DNA from: Cytophagales bacterium
Lineage (GTDB): Bacteria; Bacteroidota; Bacteroidia; Cytophagales; Cyclobacteriaceae
DNA length: 64,000 bases
NCBI GenBank assembly: GCA_022360015.1
Contig: JAKSDQ010000260.1
Coordinates: forward strand, 1-64,000
Direction: 5' to 3'
Shown here piece after piece: positions 28,801 to 38,444 of this stretch (position 1 is the first letter of the stretch; each line of letters begins with the position of its first letter). The notes under the pieces were generated by a model that searched no databases, was not told the DNA's origin, and saw only the letters and a program-made list of their open reading frames with translations. Position numbers and translations under genes: made by a program.

Positions 28801-28825
28801 GGGGGTAATGTAACATTTACCCCCC
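28801..28825. promoter_or_regulatory. G/C-rich hairpin in the kinase/susC divergent spacer
   Basis: The 8-bp inverted repeat GGGGGTAA and TTACCCCC has an eight-base loop. It lies upstream of both divergent genes, is not followed by a T run, and so is more likely a regulatory site than a terminator. Confidence 0.3.
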
Positions 28826-29200
28826 GTTATTGTGAGATTTCCCATGGTTCCGGTTCAGTTATTTTCACCAACTTTTGGAAGTGTTATCACAAGAAAATTA
28901 ACAGTTATATAGTTGAATACAGCGAAAAGAATTTTTTTGATATTTGAGCAAAAACAATCACTTATTTTAAGATTTGGCAATAACACTACACAATACACCA
29001 GTCCTTTTAAAAATTTAAAAATATTATTATATTACATATACTAATGCAAATTCATGTTTAATTTAAACTCTAATGTAACTATGGGAAAAAACTACTATCA
29101 CTACTTTCTTGTCTAACATTTCACTTGATTTTTTTGACACAGCTTTTGCTGGTCTTCTCACCTGATTCTTGGGGGATGACGGTGGGGGATAAAATTCGTT

Positions 29201-29223
29201 ATTTCAATGATTGTCATTGAAAT
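29201..29223. promoter_or_regulatory. Perfect palindrome upstream of susC
   Basis: ATTTCAATGA and its exact reverse complement TCATTGAAAT are separated by three bases and end 55 bases before the susC start codon. Length, symmetry and position suit an operator for a dimeric regulator. The regulator is not identified. The rest of the spacer 28744-29278 is AT-rich without a gene. Confidence 0.45.
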
Positions 29224-29278
29224 TGTTTGCTTGTATTGGAATAAAATTATTTAACTAAATTTTTAACTAAACTTTCTT

Positions 29279-32200
29279 ATGAAAAATAAAGTTTACCATT
29301 TCTTGGGAAAGGCGACGCTTGTTGTACTTTTTATGTTCTTCTGTTCGACCGCTTATACTCAGAATAGGGTTGTGAAGGGTAAAGTTACGGATGCAGAAAG
29401 CAATGAGGGATTGCCAGGTGTTAATGTATTGATCAAGGGCACGACTGTCGGCGTTATTACCGACGCCAATGGGAATTACTCGATTAATGTAAATTCTGAT
29501 GAAGATATACTTGTGTTTTCGTTTGTCGGCTATTCTACACAGGAAATCACTGTCAGTGCTCAATCGATCATCGATGTAAGTCTTGGTTTTGATTTTCAAT
29601 CGCTTTCGGAAGTGGTTGTGACAGGGTATTCCGTGGATGACCGGAGGGAAACCACGGGATCGGTGTCGACTGTTGACTCAAGGGCACTTCAGGTGGCACC
29701 CGTTGGAAACATAGAGCAGCAGTTGCAAGGGCGTGTAGCCGGGGTAACCGTTATTACGAGTGGCCAACCGGGTACAACGAGTATAGTGCGTGTAAGAGGT
29801 TTCGGGGCTTTGGGTGGCAATGAACCACTTTACATCGTTGATGGTGTTCCCGTACAATCCACAGAATTCCTTGCCCCGGAGGACATTGAATCTACTACCG
29901 TTTTGAAAGACGCCACTGCCGCTTCTATTTATGGGGCCCGCGCAGCAGGTGGTGTAATTGTTTATACAACCAAAAGGGGTAAGAAAGGCAAACAACCGTT
30001 AAAAGTAACTTATGATGGTATGGTAGGCTTTACCGATCCGGGAGAGGGACCTCCCATATTAAATCCACAGGAACAGGCTACGTGGACCTGGAACGCCATT
30101 AGGAATGCTGCTATTCAAAACAACGCAACCCCCGAGTTCAATCATCCTCAATATGGTACCGGACCGGAGCCGATAATACCTGATTTCCTGTTGGTGGGGT
30201 CACAATCAGGTGTAGTTGGATCTCTTGACCTTGGAGCGGAAGCAGAAAGATATAACATCGACCCCGATGCCGGCTCCATTTATCAGGTTATCAGGGCCAA
30301 TCGGGAAGGTACGGATTGGTACGATGCCATTACCCGCAACGCATTTGTCCAAAGACATAATATCGGTGTTGCAGGTGGTGGTGAAAACAGCCGGTTTTAT
30401 ATGGGATTAGGTGTGCTGGATCAGGAAGGTATTTTACTTCATCAGAGATTACGCAGGTATTCGGTTCGCATTAATTCGGAATTTGACGTAATACCCGGTA
30501 AAGTACGTATTGGTGAAAATATCCAGGGTACTTATCGTTCTAACCCTATTTTACTTGGGGCTAGCGGGGGATCCGGTGCTTCAGGTGAAGAAAATGTGAT
30601 TCTTGACGCCTCCAGAATGTCACCCATCATTCCCGTTTTTGATGAGTTCGGCGGATACGCCGGCACTACGGCCCCTGGCTTTAACAATCCACGAAATCCA
30701 GTGGCTAACCTGGACGGTCAGGAGAATGATGAGCTATTCTGGGCTGAGGCATTTGGAAATGTTTACCTCGAAGTAGAGCCCATTGAGAATTTGATACTTC
30801 GCACCAGTTTTGGTGGGCGCTGGTTTTCGCAACACGAAAGAGCCTTTATCCGGCGTCAATATGAAAACTCTGAAAACAACTCCGCATTTGGGTTCAATCA
30901 AAATTCATTCTATGAAACTTCGTGGGTATGGACCAATACCATTAATTATAAAAAGGTATTTGGAGATCACGGATTAGATGTATTATTAGGCCAGGAAGCG
31001 CTAAATCAAGGTTCGAGGAGTGAGATTTTAGCGTCTGGTATTAACCCGCTTTCTCAAGATCCGGATTTTGTCACCTTGTCGACAGTCAATTTACCTATCA
31101 TCAATGGTTTTAATGAGAATGGCGTTAACTTCTCCTCTTATTTTGGAAGGTTAAATTATGATTTTCAAGATAAATATCTTGCTTCTTTCGTGATACGCCG
31201 AGACGGTTCTTCCCGCTTTGGCAGGGATAATCGTTGGGGAACTTTCCCTGCTTTTTCAGCAGCATGGCGTATTTCATCCGAAAGCTTCATGGATGGCCTG
31301 ACCTGGATCGATGACCTGAAAATCAGGGCCGGATATGGGATTATCGGTAATTCCAACAATGTTGATCCGGATAACCAGTTCTGGCTTTTCACCACGGGTA
31401 TTCCTCAATCGACCTATGATATTACCGGAAGCAATTCCGGGGCAGCCCAGGGTTTTTACCGGCAAAGGTTTGGCAACCCTTCCGCTCAATGGGAAAAGGC
31501 AATTACTACCAATATCGGGTTCGATGCACTTTTGTTTGACGGAAAATTGGATTTGATTGTAGACTTCTGGCTAAAAAACACCGAAGACCTGTTGTTTAGG
31601 TTACCACTGACCGTACAGACCGGTGATTTTGCCGATGCTCCCTTTGTGAATGTCGGTGAAATGCAAAACAAAGGTATAGACCTTAAAATCGTTAACAAGG
31701 GCAAGATCAGTGAACTGGATTATCAAGTTACACTGAACGGTAGTTTTCTTAGAAATGAAATTGTGGCATTGGCAGATAATATAGAAAATCTTCCCGGCCG
31801 CAGTGTAAACTACCGGGGTATAACCCCCATATTAAATCAGGTAGGACAACCATTATCTGCTTTTTTCGGATACGAGGTAGTGGGACTATTCAGGGATCAG
31901 GAGGAAGTGAATAATGCCCCTACTCAGGATGGCGCGGCCCCCGGACGTTTCCGTTTTGCCGACCTCAATAATGATGGCGTAATCGATATAAATGACCGTA
32001 CAACATTGGGTAATCCCGTGCCGGATTTTACAGGAGGAATGACTATCAAACTCAATTACAAAAGATTTGAGTTAGAGATGTATTCTTTTGCTTCGATAGG
32101 CAATGAAATTTACAATATTTCCAAATTGTTTACAGATTTCTATCCGCTTTTTCCGGGAGCTGCTATTAGCGAACGGGTAAAGGACTCCTGGACTTTTGAA

Positions 32201-32524
32201 AACCGTTCCGGGGAGATCCCTATATTTGAAAATATTTCAAATTTCAGCACGAATACACAATCTAATTCTTTTTATGTGGAAGATGGATCGTTCTTCCGTA
32301 TGCAAAATGTGACTTTATCCTATAACCTTCCTCAGCCCTTTTTAGACAGACTGGGCATGGAAAAATTCAAGGTATTCGGTAGTGTCAATAACCTCTTTAC
32401 CATTTCCGGTTACGACGGGCTGGACCCGGCAGTTGGGGGTAATGCCGATACCAATTTCGGGGTTGATTTAGGTAATGTTCCGATTACCAGAACCTATACC
32501 ATGGGTGTAAATGTGGCCTTCTAA
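29279..32524 (+). CDS. SusC/RagA-family TonB-linked outer-membrane protein
   Basis: 1081 residues. Signal peptide, then carboxypeptidase-regulatory-like domain (VVKGKVTDAESNEGLPGVNV), plug with the SusC signature (EVVVTGYSVDDRRETTGSVS; PLYIVDGVPVQSTEFL; AASIYGARAAGGVIVYTTK), and a large barrel ending in MGVNVAF. SusC proteins form the barrel of a pedal-bin importer whose lid is the SusD lipoprotein, encoded 71 bases downstream. Substrates are glycans or peptides. No glycoside hydrolase, sulfatase or protease gene lies beside it, so the substrate cannot be named. Confidence 0.96.
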   Translation: MKNKVYHFLGKATLVVLFMFFCSTAYTQNRVVKGKVTDAESNEGLPGVNVLIKGTTVGVITDANGNYSINVNSDEDILVFSFVGYSTQEITVSAQSIIDVSLGFDFQSLSEVVVTGYSVDDRRETTGSVSTVDSRALQVAPVGNIEQQLQGRVAGVTVITSGQPGTTSIVRVRGFGALGGNEPLYIVDGVPVQSTEFLAPEDIESTTVLKDATAASIYGARAAGGVIVYTTKRGKKGKQPLKVTYDGMVGFTDPGEGPPILNPQEQATWTWNAIRNAAIQNNATPEFNHPQYGTGPEPIIPDFLLVGSQSGVVGSLDLGAEAERYNIDPDAGSIYQVIRANREGTDWYDAITRNAFVQRHNIGVAGGGENSRFYMGLGVLDQEGILLHQRLRRYSVRINSEFDVIPGKVRIGENIQGTYRSNPILLGASGGSGASGEENVILDASRMSPIIPVFDEFGGYAGTTAPGFNNPRNPVANLDGQENDELFWAEAFGNVYLEVEPIENLILRTSFGGRWFSQHERAFIRRQYENSENNSAFGFNQNSFYETSWVWTNTINYKKVFGDHGLDVLLGQEALNQGSRSEILASGINPLSQDPDFVTLSTVNLPIINGFNENGVNFSSYFGRLNYDFQDKYLASFVIRRDGSSRFGRDNRWGTFPAFSAAWRISSESFMDGLTWIDDLKIRAGYGIIGNSNNVDPDNQFWLFTTGIPQSTYDITGSNSGAAQGFYRQRFGNPSAQWEKAITTNIGFDALLFDGKLDLIVDFWLKNTEDLLFRLPLTVQTGDFADAPFVNVGEMQNKGIDLKIVNKGKISELDYQVTLNGSFLRNEIVALADNIENLPGRSVNYRGITPILNQVGQPLSAFFGYEVVGLFRDQEEVNNAPTQDGAAPGRFRFADLNNDGVIDINDRTTLGNPVPDFTGGMTIKLNYKRFELEMYSFASIGNEIYNISKLFTDFYPLFPGAAISERVKDSWTFENRSGEIPIFENISNFSTNTQSNSFYVEDGSFFRMQNVTLSYNLPQPFLDRLGMEKFKVFGSVNNLFTISGYDGLDPAVGGNADTNFGVDLGNVPITRTYTMGVNVAF

Positions 32525-32595
32525 TGGGTTTGACTTTATTCAATATTTAACTGTATATGAAGACTTTCAAGTATTTGAAATAAATAATTAAGATT

Positions 32596-34320
32596 ATGAA
32601 AATAACGAAAATAATCGCTTTAACCTTGTTGATATCGATGGTAATTGTGATGGCTTGTCAAGAATCCTTTTTGGACGTAGCACCTACTGGCTCGCTTCAG
32701 GAAGAGCAACTTACCAGCCCGGCCGGTTTGGAAGTTTCATTGATTGCTGCCTACAGTATGCTTTTAGGCCGATCAGGATTTTATTCCGATGCCAGTAACT
32801 GGTTTTGGGGAAGTATTCTGGGAGGGGAAGCCAATAAGGGTTCCAATGCCGGAGATCAATCGCAGATGAATGAAGTGCAGGCTTTTGATCCGCAAACAAA
32901 TAACATATCTGTATTGCAAAAATATACATCGACTTATGAAGGTATAGCACGATCCAATGTTACTATACGACTGGTAGCGAATGCTCAGCCTGTTGTGACA
33001 GAAGAAGTAAAGACCAGAATAGAAGCAGAAGCCAGGTTTTTGAGAGGCCATTACTACTTTGATCTCAAGAAAAATTTTGACAATGTGCCTTATGTGGACG
33101 AGAGTTGGGATGAGGTTACGCCCGTCAGCAATAACGTGGACATCTGGCCCTTTATAGAGGCAGATTTTCAGGCTGCCTTCGATAATCTGCCTGAAGAGCA
33201 GGTAGATATTGGACGTGCCAATAAATGGGCTGCCGCCGCTTATCTTGGAAAAGCTTATTTATTTCAGGGAAAATTCCCTGAAGCCAAGGCTATATTTGAC
33301 CAGGTGATCGAGGACGGTGTCAATTCTGATGGCGAGAAATATGACCTGGTTGAAAACTATGCCAACGTCTTTAGATCTACTAACGACAACAACGCAGAAA
33401 CTGTCTTTGCCTCCCAGGCTGCGGCCGGAACCGGCAGTGTTCAAAATGCCAATCCCGGCATGGTGTTAAACTTTCCTCATGGTACTGCGGGGCCTGCAAG
33501 GCCAGGAGGTTGCTGTGGATTTTTCCAGCCGAGTTTTGATCTGGCTAATTCTTTCCGTACCGATGCTAATGGATTACCTTTATTGGATAACTCTTACAAT
33601 GATCCGGCTAATGCACTGGTGACAGATATGGGCTTACAAAGCAGTGATCCTTTTTCTCCGGACACGGGCAATCTCGACCCGAGAATAGACCACTCTATTG
33701 GCCGAAGAGGTATCCCTTACCTGGATTGGGGGCCTCATCCCGGTTTCGATTGGATACGGGACCAGCCTTATGGGGGCCCTTATTCTCCTAAAAAGTTTAT
33801 TTATTATCTTGAAGGTTCAGGTTCAGAAAATGATGCCAGTGACTGGACTCCGGGTTATACTGCTGTCAACTATAACATTATTCGTTTTGCAGATGTACTT
33901 CTTATGGCCGCTGAGGCCGAGATAGAGGCAGGTACCCTGGACAAAGCCCTTGAATATGTCAATAGGATTCGTGCCAGGGCCGATTCTTCACGGCTCATGC
34001 TTGATGATGATGAAGGGGAAGCGGCCAACTATGTGATTGGCGCATATACTACTTTCGCCTCTGAGGAAGAAGCAAGAACGGCGGTACGCTTTGAACGCAA
34101 ACTGGAACTTTCCGGTGAAGGCCACCGGTTTTATGATCTCGTACGATGGGGCATTGCCGGAGAAGTATTGAATGCCTACCTGGATCATGAAGACCAGTTG
34201 CTGAACTCACCATTCGCAGGTGCCTCCTTTACCGCTAGCAAAAATGAGTTTTTACCGATTCCACAAGATGAGATTGACCTCCAGGGGCAGAATATTTTAA
34301 TCCAGAACCAGGGGTTTTAA
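32596..34320 (+). CDS. SusD/RagB-family nutrient-binding lipoprotein
   Basis: 574 residues, exported as a lipoprotein (signal ending VIVMAC) followed by the family hallmark FLDVAPTGSLQEEQLTS. The central TPR-like part includes EARFLRGHYYFDLKKNF, and the C-terminus has VRFERKLELSGEGHRFYDLVRWG and NEFLPIPQDEIDL, all standard SusD signatures. It forms the lid on the SusC barrel encoded just upstream. A strong terminator 30 bases after the stop codon closes the susC-susD operon. Confidence 0.96.
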   Translation: MKITKIIALTLLISMVIVMACQESFLDVAPTGSLQEEQLTSPAGLEVSLIAAYSMLLGRSGFYSDASNWFWGSILGGEANKGSNAGDQSQMNEVQAFDPQTNNISVLQKYTSTYEGIARSNVTIRLVANAQPVVTEEVKTRIEAEARFLRGHYYFDLKKNFDNVPYVDESWDEVTPVSNNVDIWPFIEADFQAAFDNLPEEQVDIGRANKWAAAAYLGKAYLFQGKFPEAKAIFDQVIEDGVNSDGEKYDLVENYANVFRSTNDNNAETVFASQAAAGTGSVQNANPGMVLNFPHGTAGPARPGGCCGFFQPSFDLANSFRTDANGLPLLDNSYNDPANALVTDMGLQSSDPFSPDTGNLDPRIDHSIGRRGIPYLDWGPHPGFDWIRDQPYGGPYSPKKFIYYLEGSGSENDASDWTPGYTAVNYNIIRFADVLLMAAEAEIEAGTLDKALEYVNRIRARADSSRLMLDDDEGEAANYVIGAYTTFASEEEARTAVRFERKLELSGEGHRFYDLVRWGIAGEVLNAYLDHEDQLLNSPFAGASFTASKNEFLPIPQDEIDLQGQNILIQNQGF

Positions 34321-34346
34321 TCCTATTCCAATATAGCTGAATTTTA

Positions 34347-34380
34347 GAAAAACCCTGGCGCAGTACGCCAGGGTTTTTTA
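34347..34380 (+). terminator. Terminator of the susC-susD operon
   Basis: Stem AACCCTGGCG / CGCCAGGGTT, loop CAGTA, followed by a T run. It lies 30 bases after the susD stop codon. The adjoining A and T tracts could extend the stem and make it work in both directions. Confidence 0.93.
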
Positions 34381-34831
34381 TGGCCCTGTGGCAGTAGCCA
34401 TAATTTTCCCGAAGTCATAGCATGGCTCAAAGCCATACTATGACTAATTACGTCCTCACTCACTTCGCCAAAACCATTAACAGCATTGTTTTTACCGTAT
34501 TAAATTGTTTATCCCAACAAAACCCTGGCCCGTGAAATTTTTTTATTGATTTAGCCAATACTTCGCTGAAATTGTGATACCCCACCCATCTTGGTAAGGC
34601 CGCCCCCGGACAGGCGGTTTTGTGGAAATTTCCTTTTTATCCTTTTACCGGAAAAAAACACATTACCGTGATGAGTTGGCTGCGAATGCCGAAATTATCA
34701 CTGAAGACATGCATTTATTGGAACGGTTTTACTACAAGATTATGCAGCATATGAGGAAATAAATAGAAAATTTCTCCATTATTTTGTTTCTTTGTTAATG
34801 GTGCGACTATCACTTGGACAAACCATTAACT
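34381..34831. other. Spacer with possible C-terminal gene remnant
   Basis: No complete gene. A plus-strand frame ending at TAA 34760-34762 has protein-like sequence for about 38 codons (RKKTHYRDELAANAEIITE, then LLERFYYKIMQHMRK) but no start codon, and its frame is closed upstream near 34590. It may be the tail of a lost gene. The family is not recognised. Confidence 0.3.
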
Positions 34832-37800
34832 ATGAGAAAGGTATTAAATATTTTGGCAATCGGGCTTTTTGTGTGTATATCTTCCTGTATCGAAGATGGC
34901 GTAAATGTTGAACAAGAGAGCGGGAAGGCAGTAACATCCATTTTTAACAAATTATCCCCCGAGGAAAGCGGCATCACTTTTACCAATTACCTGGAAGAAG
35001 ACACTATCATCAATTATTTTACCTACCCTTACATCTACATGGGAGGTGGCATAGCGGTGGGTGATGTGAACAATGACGGTTTACAGGATATATATTTCAC
35101 TGGAAACCGGGTGAAAAACCAACTCTATTTAAACAGAGGCAACCTTCAATTTGAAGCTATTACCAGTGAAGCAAAAGTTGGGGGAGATGACCGGTGGGTG
35201 ACCGGCGTAACCATGGCGGATGTCAATGCGGATGGCTGGCTGGATATTTATGTCTGCGTTTCCGGAAAATTTGCCACCACAAAAAATATGCTTTACCTCA
35301 ACAACGGCCTCAATGAAAATGGCGTCCCGGTATTTACCGAAAAGGCTCAGGCCTGTGGCATTGCAGATGAAGGGCATTCCACACAGGGGGGCTTTTTCGA
35401 CTATGACAGGGATGGGGATTTGGATTTGTATGTAGCCAACTATCCTTACACCAGTTTCAAAACGATGAATATGGCCTACAAATTTAAGATGGATAAAAAG
35501 GACCCGGAACACTCCGACAAGCTTTACAGCAACAATGGGGACGGAACTTTTGAAGATGTCACCAAAGAGGCGGGTTTGCTGAATTTTGGTTTGTCACTGA
35601 ATGTCAGTGTGGGCGATTTCAATAACGATGGCTGGGAGGACATCTACGTTTCCAACGACTTTGCTTCTCCCGATCATTTTTATTTTAACAATGGTGATGG
35701 CACATTTAGTGACAAGATCAAAGCAACCACCCAGCATACGGCATTTTTTGGCATGGGAACAGATGCAGGTGATTTCAACAATGACGGTTTGCTGGATATC
35801 ATACAAATGGATATGACCCCTGAGGATAACCGTAGAAATAAGGCCAATATGGCCAGCATGAACCCTGCTGGTTTCTATGAGATTGTGAACCTGGGCATGC
35901 ATTACCAATACATGCAAAACACCCTGCAACTCAATAACGGTATCACGGCAGATGGCCTTCCCCATTTTAGTGATATTGCCCGGATGACCGGAACTTCATC
36001 CACAGACTGGAGTTGGGCAGGCTTATTTGCCGACCTGGATAATGACGGCTGGAAGGATATTTTTATCACCAACGGTACCAGAAAAGACATTAATAACAAA
36101 GACTATTTTACCAAAATTGACAAAGCCAGCCGTAAAACCAGGGAAAGCTTTGATTTTCTGGATTTAAGCCTGAATATTCCCTCGGAAAAGGTTGATAACT
36201 ATGCTTTCAGGAACAATAAGGATTTAACTTTCAACAATATCATCAAAGAGTGGGGACTGAGTCACGAAGGCTTTTCAAACGGTGCGGCCTATGCCGACCT
36301 GGATAATGACGGTGACCTCGACATTGTCATCAATAATATCGATGAGCCTTCCCTCATATTTCAGAATAAAACCGTTGATCTTAAGCTCGGAAATTATCTC
36401 AGGTTTAAGCTGTATGGAAGTGAAAAAAATCCTCTGGGTTTAGGGACAAAAATCCTGATTAAAAACAAAGGCGAAATACAATTTCAGCATCATACATTAA
36501 CCAGGGGTTTTCAATCATCTGTAGAGCCAGTTATTCACTTTGGTGTGGGGCAGGAGCATGTGGTAGCAGCAGTAGAGATTACCTGGATAGACGGGAAAAT
36601 CCAGACTTTGAACAAAGTCAAGACCAATCAGGTCTTAACAATCGATTACCGGGATGCCCATGATAGTGCGTATAGTCAGCCGCTTTTAGCAGAAAATGAA
36701 GTACTGTTTGCCGATGCCACCAGGGATTCGAATATTGACCATCTGCACCGGGAAAACAATTACAATGATTTCCAGTATGAGGTTTTACTTCCTCATGTTT
36801 ATTCCCAAAGTGGCCCCGGTCTGGCTGTGGGTGATGTCAATGGGGACCAACTCGAAGATTTCTACGTAGGAGGGGCCCTGGGTAGTGCCGGAGCCCTGTA
36901 TTTGCAAAATGAGGAGGGGACTTTCAGCATTTCAAAATCTGACGTCTGGCAGGATGATCGCGGTCATGAAGACATAGGCGCGACATTTTTTGATGCAGAT
37001 GGCGATGGAGACCCGGATCTGTATGTAGTAAGTGGTGGCAACGAACGCAGTGAAGGGACCCGGGGATTACAGGACAGATTATATATCAATGACGGTAAAG
37101 GGAACTTTAAAAAGGCGCTTTACGCCTTGCCGGAGATGTTAACAAGCGGCTCCAGGATCAAAGCCGCAGACTATGACAACGATGGGGATTTGGACCTGTT
37201 TGTCGGTGGCAGGATAGTTCCCGGATCTTATCCCTTACCGGCCAAAAGCTACATGCTGCGCAATGACGGGCTTGAAAACGGCGAAGTTAGATTTGCTGAT
37301 GTTACGGAAGATATTGCACCTGATCTGGTCGAAGCCGGATTAGTAACCGATGCCATATGGGTCGATTTTGATCAGGATGACAGGCTGGACCTTGTTTTAA
37401 CAGGGGAGTGGATGCCTGTGACTTTTTTGAAAAATACCGGAAAAAGTTTTGTGAACAAAACCGGCGATTTTGGTTTGGAAAAATTTACCGGGTGGTGGTA
37501 CAGTATTGTAGCCGGGGATTTTGATAAGGATGGAGATATGGATTTTGTGGCAGGTAACCTGGGGTTGAACTATAAATATCAGGCCAGCGAGGAAGAGTCT
37601 TTTGATGTATATGCTTACGACTATGATAAAAACGGGCGTCTTGATATCGTTTTGGGGTATTACAATAATGGAATTCAATATCCGGTAAGGGGCAGACAGT
37701 GCTCGGCAGAGCAAATACCGAACATTAAGGTTAAATACCAGGACTATAACTCATTTGCTGAAGCTTCACTGGTGGATGTCTATAGCATGCAAGATCTTGA

Positions 37801-38227
37801 AGCCTCGTTGCACTATCAGGCCACAACCTTTGCCAGCAGCTATATCGAAAACAAGGGTAACGGTATTTTTGAATTTCGGAAGCTGCCTAATCAGGCCCAG
37901 GTATCCTGTGTAAATGGTATGCTTACGGAAGACTTTAACCAGGATGGGCATCTCGATATTCTGGTAGCCGGAAACCTTTACGGTGCTGAGGTAGAAACTA
38001 CCCGCAATGATGCAAGTTATGGCAAATTTCTGGCAGGAGATGGCAAAGGCAATTTCCGGGCAGTACCCTTTTCGGAAAGCGGTTTTTACTTAAAGCATAA
38101 TACCAAAGATCTGGCCAGGATTCAAACCCCCCACGGTGTTGTCATTCTAGCCGCCAATAACAACGATTACCTGAAAGCCATCAAAGTAAATAATACCCCC
38201 AAAAAGAAATGCCTTGCCACTTTCTAG
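34832..38227 (+). CDS. FG-GAP/UnbV-domain surface lipoprotein
   Basis: About 1131 residues. Lipoprotein signal (VLNILAIGLFVCISSC), then FG-GAP/VCBS repeats with many calcium-loop motifs (DVNNDGLQDIYF, DFNNDGWEDIYV, DLDNDGDLDIVI). An ASPIC/UnbV domain lies at about 530-605 (YLRFKLYGSEKNPLGLGTKI). A second set of FG-GAP repeats extends to the C-terminus. Proteins of this layout often accompany SusC/SusD pairs and are thought to bind ligands at the cell surface. It follows the susCD operon after a terminator and so probably has its own promoter. The start was placed at the ATG before the export signal; the TTG six codons earlier is unlikely. Confidence 0.85.
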   Translation: MRKVLNILAIGLFVCISSCIEDGVNVEQESGKAVTSIFNKLSPEESGITFTNYLEEDTIINYFTYPYIYMGGGIAVGDVNNDGLQDIYFTGNRVKNQLYLNRGNLQFEAITSEAKVGGDDRWVTGVTMADVNADGWLDIYVCVSGKFATTKNMLYLNNGLNENGVPVFTEKAQACGIADEGHSTQGGFFDYDRDGDLDLYVANYPYTSFKTMNMAYKFKMDKKDPEHSDKLYSNNGDGTFEDVTKEAGLLNFGLSLNVSVGDFNNDGWEDIYVSNDFASPDHFYFNNGDGTFSDKIKATTQHTAFFGMGTDAGDFNNDGLLDIIQMDMTPEDNRRNKANMASMNPAGFYEIVNLGMHYQYMQNTLQLNNGITADGLPHFSDIARMTGTSSTDWSWAGLFADLDNDGWKDIFITNGTRKDINNKDYFTKIDKASRKTRESFDFLDLSLNIPSEKVDNYAFRNNKDLTFNNIIKEWGLSHEGFSNGAAYADLDNDGDLDIVINNIDEPSLIFQNKTVDLKLGNYLRFKLYGSEKNPLGLGTKILIKNKGEIQFQHHTLTRGFQSSVEPVIHFGVGQEHVVAAVEITWIDGKIQTLNKVKTNQVLTIDYRDAHDSAYSQPLLAENEVLFADATRDSNIDHLHRENNYNDFQYEVLLPHVYSQSGPGLAVGDVNGDQLEDFYVGGALGSAGALYLQNEEGTFSISKSDVWQDDRGHEDIGATFFDADGDGDPDLYVVSGGNERSEGTRGLQDRLYINDGKGNFKKALYALPEMLTSGSRIKAADYDNDGDLDLFVGGRIVPGSYPLPAKSYMLRNDGLENGEVRFADVTEDIAPDLVEAGLVTDAIWVDFDQDDRLDLVLTGEWMPVTFLKNTGKSFVNKTGDFGLEKFTGWWYSIVAGDFDKDGDMDFVAGNLGLNYKYQASEEESFDVYAYDYDKNGRLDIVLGYYNNGIQYPVRGRQCSAEQIPNIKVKYQDYNSFAEASLVDVYSMQDLEASLHYQATTFASSYIENKGNGIFEFRKLPNQAQVSCVNGMLTEDFNQDGHLDILVAGNLYGAEVETTRNDASYGKFLAGDGKGNFRAVPFSESGFYLKHNTKDLARIQTPHGVVILAANNNDYLKAIKVNNTPKKKCLATF

Positions 38228-38412
38228 TGCTAACCCATTTGTACGCCGCAGCTTTAGGGAAGGGGTATGCGATACTTCTTATATTGACCGTGTTTGCATA
38301 AGGCTTTAGTGGCTTTAGCAGGTACAATGTTAGCATGGGTCTTTGGAAACGGCGACCTGGCTATTGAACAACTATTCTTTTGCTACTATATTTTAAATCC
38401 GAATCCTTCCTC

Positions 38413-38420
38413 TATCTTTG
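38413..38420 (+). promoter_or_regulatory. Promoter -7 element of glnS
   Basis: TATCTTTG matches the Bacteroidota -7 consensus TAnnTTTG perfectly and lies 25 bases before the glnS start codon. No clear -33 TTG is seen. Confidence 0.55.
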
Positions 38421-38444
38421 CATAAACAAACAGGCGTATAGTCA

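Noticed and set aside
35040..38000. Recurring GATGGC/GATGG(G)GA words in the FG-GAP gene
   Set aside because: They encode the calcium-loop DxDGDGxxD motifs of the protein repeats.
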